Shown: positions 6,583-13,281, counted from the first letter of the stretch. The stretch: DNA of 14,756 bases from Verrucomicrobiota bacterium (GCA_023430565.1 JAEZAD010000352.1:1-14756); one strand, 5' to 3'. The notes: generated by a model not told the origin, from the letters alone. Program-made: numbers and translations.

Positions 6583-6599
6583 GTGGGACATCCGTATCC

Positions 6600-9200
6600 A
6601 TGTCCGCCCTCCCGCATTTCCTCTCCCTCCTCCTCGCTCCTCTTTGGACCTCTCTGCGGCCGTCCCTTCGCCACCTCACTCTCCGCCTCCTCCCCGCTCT
6701 GCTCGCCACCACCCTCCTCGCCTCCACCGCCCACGCCCAATCCGCCCACTGGGAACCCGCCGCCTCAGGCGATCCCTCCGAAATCCAACTCGTCTTCGAA
6801 GACTGCCGCCCCGAGGGCGACCCGCAGCTCCCCGCCGTCGACGGCATCACCTTCTCCTTCGCCGGCCGCTCCTCCCAAACCAGCATCGTCAACTTCACGA
6901 TGACCCACTCGGTCATCCTCACCTACCGAGCCCGCTCCAGCCGCTCCGGCCCCATCTCCATTCCCGCTTTCACCGTTCGCACCGACAAAGGCGACATCCA
7001 GGTCCCCGCCTTCACCGGCGGCGCCCTCCGCTCCGCCGCCGACGCCAACGTCTCCTCACGCCTCGAGCCCAGCTCCGCCAGCCTCTGGGCCGGCCAGGTC
7101 TTCGACCTCACCTACACCCTCGACGTCGCCCGCCGCCACTTCAACCAGCTCGGCACCCTCGTCGAGTGGAATGCCGCCCCGCTCATCGCCGAAGAGTGGA
7201 CCAAGCCCGAACCTTTCGAAACCACCGCCAACAACGAGGCGCGCCTTCACATCATCCAGAAAACCCGCGCCTACGCCAAAGACCCCGGCCCGCTCACCCT
7301 CAATCCCGCCAACCAGCTCGTGAATCTCCAAAGCGGCAGCATCGGTTTCGGCCTCTTTCAAACCCCCCGCATCGAACAGCTCTCCGTTACTTCCGATACC
7401 CCCGCCGTCATCGTCCGCCCGCTCCCGCCCCCCCCCACTGGCTTCAGCGGCGCCGTCGGTGATTTCAAACTCACCTCCAAGGTCGTTCCCACCAACGCCG
7501 CCGCCGGCGAACCCATCACCTGGACCCTCGAGCTCTCCGGCACCGGCAACTGGCCCGATCTTCCCGGACTCCCCCAACGCGCCGTTTCCCGCGACTTCAA
7601 CGTCGTCCAGCCCCAGGCCCGCCGCACGCCCGCCGAAGGCAAACTCTTCGACGTCACCCTCGCCGAAGACGTCGTCCTCGTTCCGACCAAGGAAGGCACC
7701 TACCACCTCGGTCCCATTAATTTCGTCTATTTCGACCCCGTCGCCGGCGACTACAAAACCCTCAGCACGCCCCGCACCCAAGTCACCATCACCGCCCCCA
7801 CGCCCGCCAGTGGAGGCGCGGTGCCCACAGCCCGCGATCCGTCCTCCGCCACCAGTCCCGACACCCAACCCACCCCCGCCGCCCCCAAACTCCCCGATCC
7901 CCCTGCCGCCCCCAACGCCATCCCGCGCGACCCTCTCCCCGGCTCGCACATCGCCTTCACCCCGCTCCGCCCAAAAACCCTCGCCTGGCTCACCGCCGCC
8001 CCCTTCGCGGTCCTTCCGCTCCTCTGGTTCGCCCTCGCCATTCAACGCGCCCGCGCCACCGACCCCCTCCGCCCCCAACGCGAAGCCCGCCAACGCCTCG
8101 CCACGATTCTCGCCGCGCTGAAAAACTCTCAACCCTCAACTCTCAACTCTCAACTTCCCGCCCTCCTCCAGTGGCAACACGACGCCACTCTCCTCCTCCG
8201 CATCCCCCACGCCGCTCCGCCCGCGACCGCCATCTCCGATCCCGCCTGGCAACAACTCTGGCTCGAAGCTGACCGCGCTCTTTACAGCGCCGACGCCCAA
8301 CTCCCCTCCGATTGGACCACCCGCGCCGAAGCCGCGCTCGCCTCCACCCGCCTCCCCGGTTTCTCCCCGCTCCGCCTTTTCCTCCCCCGCAACCTCTTCC
8401 CCTTCGTCGCCCTCGTCGCGCTCACCTTCGCGATCCCATCACTTCCCGCCGCCGACACCCCGTCCATCTCCTCTCGCCCCTCGCCCGTCGCCAGCGGGAG
8501 CAGCACCCCCGCCGCCGCCTACCGCGCCGGCGACTTCCCCGCCGCCGCAAACGCCTGGGCCCGCACCGTCGCCCAAACGCCCACCGACGCCATCGCCCGC
8601 CACAACCTCTCCCTCGCCTTCGCCCAACAAGACCGCTGGGCCGAAGCCGCCGCGCACGCCGCCGCCGCCTTCGTCCAAAACCCCTCCAACGACTCCACCC
8701 GCTGGCAACTCGCCCTCGCGTCCGAGAAAGCCGGATACGTTCCCGCCCCGTTCGTCTCCTTTCTCCCCCCCGGCCCGCTTCAATCCCTCGCCCGCCTCGC
8801 CAGTCCCGCCACCTGGCAATTCCTCCTCCTCGCCGCGAGCCTCCTCGTCACCGCCGCCCTCGCCGCCTTCATCCTCGGCGCCTACCGCCGTCCTTCGCGC
8901 CTCCGCCTGATCTCCGCCCTCATCGCGCTCGCCCTCGGCTTTCTCACCGCCGCCGCGTCAGCGTCGAGTCTCTACGCCTACGATACCACCGCGCACGCCG
9001 ACGCCGTCCTCGCCTGGCGCGCCGGCACGCTCCGCTCGATCCCGACCGAAGCCGACAACACGCAAAAAACCACCACGCTTCCTCCCGGCAGCCTCGCCCT
9101 CGCCGATCCCAACACCTTCCTCGGCTGGACCCGCCTCACTTTCGCCAATGGCCAGACCGGCTGGGTCCGCACCGAAGAAGTCATCCCGCTCTGGCGATAA
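6600..9200 (+). CDS. batD: BatD-BatE-like fusion: beta-rich exported domain, membrane segments, TPR and SH3-like end
   Basis: This protein has 866 residues. Residues 1-46 are a signal peptide ending in STAHA before Q47. Residues about 48-430 are the beta-rich extracytoplasmic BatD (oxygen tolerance) region, including DVTLAEDVVLVPTKEGTYHL and an earlier LYTxxRS-like strand. A Pro/Ala-rich linker leads to a membrane segment at about 461-481. A helical part (482-595) carries a heptamer-array insertion (QPSTLNSQL) and is followed by a second membrane segment (about 599-618). Residues about 639-715 form TPR-like helices (AYRAGDFPAAANAW, HNLSLAFAQQDRWAEAAAHA). Two more membrane segments follow (about 740-760 and 769-789). 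The C-terminus (797-866, ending GWTRLTFANGQTGWVRTEEV) looks like a bacterial SH3-like domain. TPR plus SH3 is the BatE arrangement, so batD and batE appear fused. The ATG at 6600 excludes repeat-derived codons available upstream. Confidence 0.88.
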   Translation: MSALPHFLSLLLAPLWTSLRPSLRHLTLRLLPALLATTLLASTAHAQSAHWEPAASGDPSEIQLVFEDCRPEGDPQLPAVDGITFSFAGRSSQTSIVNFTMTHSVILTYRARSSRSGPISIPAFTVRTDKGDIQVPAFTGGALRSAADANVSSRLEPSSASLWAGQVFDLTYTLDVARRHFNQLGTLVEWNAAPLIAEEWTKPEPFETTANNEARLHIIQKTRAYAKDPGPLTLNPANQLVNLQSGSIGFGLFQTPRIEQLSVTSDTPAVIVRPLPPPPTGFSGAVGDFKLTSKVVPTNAAAGEPITWTLELSGTGNWPDLPGLPQRAVSRDFNVVQPQARRTPAEGKLFDVTLAEDVVLVPTKEGTYHLGPINFVYFDPVAGDYKTLSTPRTQVTITAPTPASGGAVPTARDPSSATSPDTQPTPAAPKLPDPPAAPNAIPRDPLPGSHIAFTPLRPKTLAWLTAAPFAVLPLLWFALAIQRARATDPLRPQREARQRLATILAALKNSQPSTLNSQLPALLQWQHDATLLLRIPHAAPPATAISDPAWQQLWLEADRALYSADAQLPSDWTTRAEAALASTRLPGFSPLRLFLPRNLFPFVALVALTFAIPSLPAADTPSISSRPSPVASGSSTPAAAYRAGDFPAAANAWARTVAQTPTDAIARHNLSLAFAQQDRWAEAAAHAAAAFVQNPSNDSTRWQLALASEKAGYVPAPFVSFLPPGPLQSLARLASPATWQFLLLAASLLVTAALAAFILGAYRRPSRLRLISALIALALGFLTAAASASSLYAYDTTAHADAVLAWRAGTLRSIPTEADNTQKTTTLPPGSLALADPNTFLGWTRLTFANGQTGWVRTEEVIPLWR
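8126..8156 (+). repeat. CTCAACY heptamer array inside batDE
   Basis: There are four units of CTCAACY type, here read in a different phase (N-S-Q-P-S-T-L-N-S-Q-L) from those in the DUF58 and batB genes. It lies in the segment after the first internal membrane helix. All three plus-strand phases of the array are free of stops, which explains how it can sit in coding DNA. Confidence 0.85.
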
Positions 9201-9208
9201 TCCTTGGA

Positions 9209-9332
9209 AAAGCTCCAAGCACCAACCTCCAAGCTCCAGAGAAACTCCAACAACCAATCACCAAACCGGATCTGCGAGTGGAGCTTGGTGTTTGGTCCTT
9301 CACCGGAGCTTGGTCCTTGGCTCTTGGAGCTT
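9209..9332. repeat. Dyad repeat copy D between batDE and the Nudix gene
   Basis: The left arm (9209-9264) contains AAGCTCCAAGCACCAACCTC and CAAGCTCCAGAG. The right arm (9277-9332) contains GGAGCTTGGTGTTTGGTCCT and GGAGCTTGGTCCTTGGCTCT. The arms are about 12 bases apart and could form a large hairpin at the convergent end of the Bat operon and the Nudix gene. On the minus strand its outer part encodes the last residues and the stop codon of the Nudix protein. Confidence 0.88.
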
Positions 9333-9860
9333 TCTGACCATGCGCAGCATCGATTCCTCCGGATTCAGCCGGGCCACCTCGCCGAGCGCCACCCACGCCA
9401 GATCCTTCGACTCATTCGTCACCACCAGCGGCTCCGCCACGTCCGCCTCCACGAGGAATCTCAAATCGTAGTGATAGTGCCCCGGCTCGCCCTTTCGCTC
9501 CGGAATCCAGTGGCGGTCCACATCGAACACCTCGGCCTCGACCAGCCGCACACTCGCCAGCCCGCTCTCCTCCTGCGCCTCGCGCAACGCCACCGCCGCC
9601 AGATCGAGTTCGCCGTCCGCGTGCCCGCCGAGCTGCAGCCATTTGTCCAGCTTGCGATGATGCGTCAGCAGCGTCTGCGTCCGCCCCGCATCCACGATCC
9701 ACGCCGATCCCGTCAAATGCCCCGGCCCGCACGACCGCACGAGACAGTCCGCCTGCTCCTCCACGAACCGGATCGTGTCCGCCACCATCGCCGCCTCGTG
9801 CGACTCGAGCGCCCGTCGCGCATGTCGTCTCAACAATCCCAATACCGCCGATCGGTGCAT
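9300..9860 (-). CDS. Nudix hydrolase
   Basis: This 186-residue protein has a Nudix box at about 77-101: LGGHADGELDLAAVALREAQ followed by EESGL. The metal-binding REAQEESG core is intact, while the Gly-to-Glu spacing before it is one residue off the textbook pattern. Nudix enzymes cleave nucleoside diphosphates linked to other groups with Mg2+; the substrate cannot be told here. An N-terminal helical region (residues 1-45) precedes the fold. The ATG is preceded by GAGG, which overlaps the stop codon region of the upstream LOG gene, seven bases between the two genes; the pair is probably translationally coupled. The last ten residues (KLQEPRTKLR) are encoded by dyad repeat D, so the ancestral protein probably ended near MVRK. 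A longer reading frame upstream is only a shadow inside the LOG gene. Confidence 0.9.
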   Translation of the reverse strand: MHRSAVLGLLRRHARRALESHEAAMVADTIRFVEEQADCLVRSCGPGHLTGSAWIVDAGRTQTLLTHHRKLDKWLQLGGHADGELDLAAVALREAQEESGLASVRLVEAEVFDVDRHWIPERKGEPGHYHYDLRFLVEADVAEPLVVTNESKDLAWVALGEVARLNPEESMLRMVRKLQEPRTKLR

Positions 9861-9867
9861 GGTTTCC

Positions 9868-10452
9868 TCAACGCGTCTCGAACCACTTCGATTCCACCTT
9901 GGCCGCCGCCCCTTCCTCGATCCGGTCGAACACCTCGCCCGCCGTCGCCGCCACGCGAAACAACTCCATGTTCGACGGTTTGAAAAACTTCTCGCGCAGC
10001 ATCGTCTCGAACAGCGCAAACAGCGGATCGTAAAACCCGTCCTGGTTCAAAAACACGCACGGTTTCTTCACCACATCGAGCTGCCGCAGCGTCAGGATCT
10101 CCATGATTTCCTCGAGCGTGCCAAATCCGCCCGGCAACGCCACAAACGCCTCCGCACGCGTTTCCATCAACAGCTTCCGCTCCCGCATCGTCACCACCGT
10201 CACGAGTTCGTCCGCCTCGTCGAACGCCAGCTCCTTCACCTTCATGAATTCCGGGATCACGCCGATCACGCGCCCGCCCCGCGTCTTCACCGCCCGCGCC
10301 ATCGCCCCCATCAATCCCGTCTTCCCGCCGCCATAAACCAGTCCCCACCCGCGCTCCACCATCGCTGCGCCGAGCTCATCCGCCGCCGCAAAATACTTCG
10401 GATCGATCCGATCGCTCGACGCACAGTAAACACAGAGAAGTTTGTCGGTCAT
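9868..10452 (-). CDS. LOG-family protein (probable nucleotide 5'-monophosphate phosphoribohydrolase)
   Basis: This 194-residue protein belongs to the LOG/TIGR00730 family, often misannotated as lysine decarboxylase. It shows the N-terminal CVYCASS motif (7-13), YGGGKTGLMG (40-49), the conserved Arg in TMRERK (R90) and the signature PGGFGTLEE (107-115), which forms the active site with a catalytic Glu. LOG proteins of plants and some bacteria release cytokinin-type bases from their 5'-monophosphates; in many bacteria the physiological nucleotide is unknown. The chosen ATG gives a standard N-terminus and has GGTGA five bases upstream. Codons further upstream translate the dyad repeat at 10459 and are excluded. 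It is probably cotranscribed with the Nudix gene. Confidence 0.93.
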   Translation of the reverse strand: MTDKLLCVYCASSDRIDPKYFAAADELGAAMVERGWGLVYGGGKTGLMGAMARAVKTRGGRVIGVIPEFMKVKELAFDEADELVTVVTMRERKLLMETRAEAFVALPGGFGTLEEIMEILTLRQLDVVKKPCVFLNQDGFYDPLFALFETMLREKFFKPSNMELFRVAATAGEVFDRIEEGAAAKVESKWFETR

Positions 10453-10458
10453 GAATTC

Positions 10459-10549
10459 ACCACGGATGAACGCAGATGAACACGGATTGAAGCTCAGAAT
10501 CCTCTTCCTCCGCCCATATCCGTGTCTATCCGTGTTCATCCGTGGTTGA
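10459..10549. repeat. Inverted repeat CACCACGGATGAA / TTCATCCGTGGTT between LOG and gluQ genes
   Basis: The left arm has CACCACGGATGAACGCAGAT and GAACACGGATT. The right arm has TATCCGTGTCTATCCGTGTT and CATCCGTGGTT. The arms are reverse complements with a few changes and about 25 bases between them. It lies in the divergent spacer of the LOG and gluQ genes. Its left end contributes GGTGA, a usable ribosome binding site for the LOG gene; its right end contains the GTG start of gluQ. Confidence 0.88.
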
Positions 10550-11384
10550 TAAAAACAACTATCGCGGTCGCCTGGCCCCATCTCCTACCGGCTACCTTCA
10601 CCTGGGCCACGCCCGCACCTTCTGGCTCGCCCACCAACGCGCCCGCGCCGCCCACGGCACACTCCTTCTTCGCAACGACGACCTCGACGCCTCCCGTTGC
10701 CGCCCCGAATTCGTCACCGCGTTCCAAGAAGACCTCCGCTGGCTCGGTCTCGACTGGGACGGTCCCCTCATTTCTCAAAGTCAACGTCTCCCCCTCTACC
10801 GCGCCGCCCTCGCCCGCCTCCACGTCGCCGGCCACATCTTCCCCTGCACCCGCTCCCGTCGCGACGTCCTCGAAGCCGCTGGCGCCCCGCACTTCGACGA
10901 CGAACCCGTCTACCCCAAATCCTTCCGCCCGCCCCCCGACACTCCACTTGCACCGCTCGGCGACCTCATCTCTGTCAATTGGCGGTTTCGCGTCCCCGAC
11001 GACGAGGAACTCGTCTTCGACGATCTCCACTTCGGCCCGCAACGCGCCATCGCCGGCCGCGACTTCGGCGACTTCCTCGTCTGGCGCAAAGACGACGTCC
11101 CCAGTTACCAACTCGCCTGCGCCGCCGACGACGCCGATCTGCAAATCACCGAAGTCGTCCGCGGCGCCGACCTCATCAAGTCCACCTTCCGCCAGCTCCT
11201 CCTCTTCCGCGCCCTCGGCACCCCCGCCCCCGCCTACTATCACTGCCCGCTCCTGACCGACGACACTGGCCAGCGCCTCGCCAAACGCCACGACTCCCTC
11301 TCCCTCCGCACCCTCCGCGCCCGCGGCGAAACCCCCGCTGCCTTGCTCGCCCGTTTCGCCCACGAGACCCCGAGCTCCTTGTAA
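10542..11384 (+). CDS. gluQ: Glutamyl-Q tRNA(Asp) synthetase
   Basis: This 280-residue protein is a GluRS catalytic-domain paralogue without an anticodon-binding domain, as in GluQ (YadB). It attaches glutamate to queuosine-34 of tRNA(Asp). YRGRLAPSPTGYLHLGHAR (7-25) holds the HIGH-type motif, LLRNDDLDASR (42-52) replaces the usual LRIEDLD form, and LAKRHDSLSL (247-256) is the KMSKS-type loop. Of the four zinc ligands of E. coli GluQ (Cys, Cys, Tyr, Cys), C102 and Y124 are kept, but the other positions are R104 and F128, so zinc is probably not bound. The GTG start lies inside an inverted repeat and lacks a Shine-Dalgarno sequence; only a few codons separate it from the conserved YRGRLAPSPTG block, so no later start is likely. 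Confidence 0.93.
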   Translation: MVDKNNYRGRLAPSPTGYLHLGHARTFWLAHQRARAAHGTLLLRNDDLDASRCRPEFVTAFQEDLRWLGLDWDGPLISQSQRLPLYRAALARLHVAGHIFPCTRSRRDVLEAAGAPHFDDEPVYPKSFRPPPDTPLAPLGDLISVNWRFRVPDDEELVFDDLHFGPQRAIAGRDFGDFLVWRKDDVPSYQLACAADDADLQITEVVRGADLIKSTFRQLLLFRALGTPAPAYYHCPLLTDDTGQRLAKRHDSLSLRTLRARGETPAALLARFAHETPSSL

Positions 11385-11396
11385 ATTCGCTCGTCC

Positions 11397-11431
11397 TGTT
11401 CGCGATGTTTCGCGTGTTTCGCGGGCCACCA
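11397..11431. repeat. TTCGCG-rich spacer between gluQ and mog
   Basis: It contains GTTCGCGATGTTTCGCGTGT and TTCGCGGGCC, a quasi-periodic TTCGCG run similar to the one at 12779. It has no clear promoter or terminator structure and lies just before the mog start. Confidence 0.5.
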
Positions 11432-11442
11432 GTCATCACCTC

Positions 11443-11964
11443 ATGATCCGCATCGGCATCCTCAACATCTCCGACCGCGCCTCCGCCGGCATCTACGCCG
11501 ACGAACCCGGCCAGGCCTGCCTCGCCCTTCTCCGCGAATGGCTCACCACGCCCTTCGAGCCGGATTACATGATCATCCCCGACGATCGCGCCGTCATCGA
11601 AACCGAACTCCGCCGCATGGCCGACGAATCCCACTGCGCGCTCGTCGTCACCACCGGCGGCACCGGACCCGCGCCCCGCGACGTCACCCCCGAAGCCACC
11701 CTCGCTGTCGTTGAAAAACCACTACCCGGCTTCGGCGAACTCATGCGCGCCACCTCCCTCCGCTACGTTCCCACCGCCATCCTCTCCCGCCAGACGGCCG
11801 GTATCCGCGGCCAGACGCTCATCGTCAACCTCCCTGGCCGCCCCAAAGCCATCCGCGAAAATCTCGAAGCCGTTTTCCCCGCCATCCCGTATTGCATCGA
11901 CCTCATCGGCGGCCCGCGGCTCGAAACCAACGACTCCGTCCTCAAGTCTTTTCGCCCGAGGTAA
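11443..11964 (+). CDS. mog: Molybdopterin adenylyltransferase (Mog/MoaB family)
   Basis: This 173-residue protein has the MoCF-binding fold. IGILNISDRASAGIYAD (4-20), PDDRAVI (46-52), TTGGTGPAPRDVTPEAT (70-86) and NLPGRPKAIRENL are the family motifs, with the conserved Asp residues of the active site near 48 and 80. Mog activates molybdopterin with ATP to give adenylyl-molybdopterin, the substrate for molybdate insertion by MoeA. The sequence is closer to E. coli Mog (TTGGTGPARRDVTP) than to MoaB. No other molybdenum-cofactor gene lies in the window, so it is isolated here. The ATG has no Shine-Dalgarno sequence; the N-terminus MIRIGILNISDRAS matches the family start. Confidence 0.93.
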   Translation: MIRIGILNISDRASAGIYADEPGQACLALLREWLTTPFEPDYMIIPDDRAVIETELRRMADESHCALVVTTGGTGPAPRDVTPEATLAVVEKPLPGFGELMRATSLRYVPTAILSRQTAGIRGQTLIVNLPGRPKAIRENLEAVFPAIPYCIDLIGGPRLETNDSVLKSFRPR

Positions 11965-12063
11965 CGCGGCGCCCACACCGCACCGCGCCCCATTGCACGG
12001 CCCGCCAATTCGCACATAGTGAGTGCGTCCAGCCGCGTCACCAACCCTCAACCCTCGCGCGCC

Positions 12064-12408
12064 ATGCCCTACCTCAACATCCAGACGAATCTCCCGCTCA
12101 CCGAAAAAGCCGAGTCCGCGATCCTCCAATCCGCCTCCGCCCTCGTCGCGAGCGAACTCGGGAAACCCGAGTCCTACGTCATGATCGCCGTCGAGCCCGA
12201 CACCCCCATGTTCTTCGCCGGCAGCGACGACCCCGCCGCCTTCGTCGAGGTCAAGAGCATCGGCCTTCCCACCGGCAAAACCCGCAAGCTCAGCGAGGCG
12301 CTCTCGAAACTTCTCCAGGACCACCTCGGCATCCCCAGCGATCGCGTCTACGCCACGTTCCACGACATCGAAGGCGACAAGTGGGGCTGGAAAGGCGACG
12401 TCTTCTAA
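12064..12408 (+). CDS. MIF-like phenylpyruvate/dopachrome tautomerase
   Basis: This 114-residue protein matches macrophage migration inhibitory factor end to end. After Met removal the N-terminal Pro (MPYLNIQTN) is the catalytic base. Using MIF numbering without Met, Lys32 and Tyr36 (GKPESY), Ile64 (KSIG), Tyr95 (RVY), Trp108 and Phe113 (WGWKGDVF) are all kept, while Asn97 is Thr. The CxxC redox motif of vertebrate MIF is absent. It should form a trimer with keto-enol tautomerase activity; its bacterial role is unknown. The ATG at 12064 is chosen over an in-frame ATG 15 codons earlier because the catalytic Pro must be residue 2. Confidence 0.93.
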   Translation: MPYLNIQTNLPLTEKAESAILQSASALVASELGKPESYVMIAVEPDTPMFFAGSDDPAAFVEVKSIGLPTGKTRKLSEALSKLLQDHLGIPSDRVYATFHDIEGDKWGWKGDVF

Positions 12409-12477
12409 ATTCGGATACGCCGCAATCCCCCGCTTGTTAATTGCCACTTCATCCTCGTTGCTTCGCGCCCCGCGCCC

Positions 12478-12732
12478 ATGGCCACCTACGTCTACGAAAC
12501 GATTCCATCCCAACCGGGCACCGCGCCCCGCCGCTTCGAAGTGCGTCAGTCGATGAAGGACGCCCCGCTCGCGATCGACCCTGAAACCGGCGACCCCGTC
12601 CGCCGCATCATCACCGGCGGCTACGGCTTCGTCGCCCAACGCGCCTCCGCCTCCCCGACTCCCACCGCCTCCTCCGGCGGTTGCGCCCCCGGCTGCGCCT
12701 GTCACCGCCCACCCCCCATCCCGCTCCCATAG
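12478..12732 (+). CDS. FmdB-like small protein lacking the zinc-ribbon cysteines
   Basis: This 84-residue protein resembles FmdB-family putative regulatory proteins: MATYVYET at the start, FEVRQSMKDAPL (20-31) and GDPVRRIITGGYGF (38-51) match the usual MPTYEY, FExxQSMxDxPL and GPVRRLIS blocks. Typical members carry two Cys pairs (CxxCG and CPxCG) that make a zinc ribbon. Here these positions read IPSQPGTAP and DPETG with no Cys. The only cysteines (C69, C73, C75, with H76) are in a Ser/Pro/Gly-rich tail. The function of the family is poorly known. No Shine-Dalgarno sequence precedes the ATG. Confidence 0.8.
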   Translation: MATYVYETIPSQPGTAPRRFEVRQSMKDAPLAIDPETGDPVRRIITGGYGFVAQRASASPTPTASSGGCAPGCACHRPPPIPLP

Positions 12733-12769
12733 CAGCCGCACTCCGCCTGAAGTCGCGACCACACGCTTC

Positions 12770-12812
12770 TTCTTCTTTGCGCACCTTCGCGCCTCTTCGC
12801 GTCTTCGCGCTA
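12770..12812. repeat. TTCGCG-type repeat between convergent FmdB-like and MazG-like genes
   Basis: It contains TTTGCGCACCTTCGCGCCTC and TTCGCGTCTTCGCGC, a quasi-periodic repeat of a sort common between genes in high-GC genomes. It occupies a convergent junction. I see no intrinsic terminator in it. Confidence 0.55.
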
Positions 12813-12835
12813 ACTCCGTTCAAACCGGCGTCCGC

Positions 12836-13201
12836 TCACAACTCCGTATACTTCTCCGCCCGCCCCCGCGCCTTCTCCACCGGATACTTCTTCGCATTCG
12901 CCGCCATCTTCGCCTCGATCGCCGCCGCCAGATCGAGCCCCGTGATGTTCGCAAACTCCAGCGCGTAGATCACCACGTCCGCCAGCTCCTCCGCGATCTT
13001 CCCCCGCTTCACCGGCTCTTCCGCGATCGTCCGCGACTGCTCCGACGTGCTCCAGAGGAAGTGCTCCATCAGCTCCCCCGCCTCCGCCGCGAGCGCCATG
13101 CTCAGGTTCTTCGGCGTGTGAAACTGCTCCCACTCGCGCTCGCGCGCGAAGGCCAGCACGCGCGCCTTCATCTCCGCCACCGTCGTCGTCGCATCGTTCA
13201 T
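12836..13201 (-). CDS. MazG-like nucleotide pyrophosphohydrolase
   Basis: This 121-residue all-alpha NTP pyrophosphatase is of the MazG-like/dCTPase (RS21-C6) type. FAREREWEQFHTPKNLSMAL (18-37) is followed by the metal-binding ExxE (E40, E43 in AAEAGELMEHF) and EELADVVIYAL with E72 and D75. Such enzymes hydrolyse (deoxy)nucleoside triphosphates to the monophosphate and pyrophosphate, cleaning non-canonical or excess nucleotides. The start at 13201 (MNDATTTVAEMK) fits the family; a start 12 codons further upstream is possible in the same frame but adds an unconserved Arg-rich tail. It faces away from the gene-free stretch at 13202-13557. Confidence 0.92.
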   Translation of the reverse strand: MNDATTTVAEMKARVLAFAREREWEQFHTPKNLSMALAAEAGELMEHFLWSTSEQSRTIAEEPVKRGKIAEELADVVIYALEFANITGLDLAAAIEAKMAANAKKYPVEKARGRAEKYTEL

Positions 13202-13264
13202 GCGCCCCACGCTGCGCGGCCGCACAGCGTCACGCAATCTTCACCAACACATACCAGAACGCAC

Positions 13265-13281
13265 TTGGCACGCCGCCTGCA
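13265..13281 (+). promoter_or_regulatory. Candidate sigma-54 (-24/-12) promoter
   Basis: TTGGCACGCCGCCTGCA matches the consensus TTGGCACG-N4-TTGCA at every position but one (C instead of the first T of TTGC). The invariant GG and GC have the required 10-bp spacing. Transcription would start near 13292 on the plus strand, just before a small ORF and about 265 bp before the Hsp20 gene. No activator site could be identified, and rpoN is not in the window. Confidence 0.5.

Noticed and set aside
6504..6599. Upstream extension of batDE by 32 codons
   Set aside because: It translates the TTCTGAGCG repeat (HSERSEES); a good signal peptide begins at 6600.
2754..8156. Heptamer arrays as a CRISPR or VNTR locus
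   Set aside because: Units are 7 nt with no unique spacers, are few in number, and lie within coding sequences.
3181..9332. Dyad repeats as insertion sequences
   Set aside because: No transposase frame and no clear target duplication; at about 60-200 bp they are repeat elements, at most non-autonomous.
10453..10581. Upstream extension of the LOG protein
   Set aside because: The extra codons translate an inverted repeat; the family start and GGTGA site support 10452.
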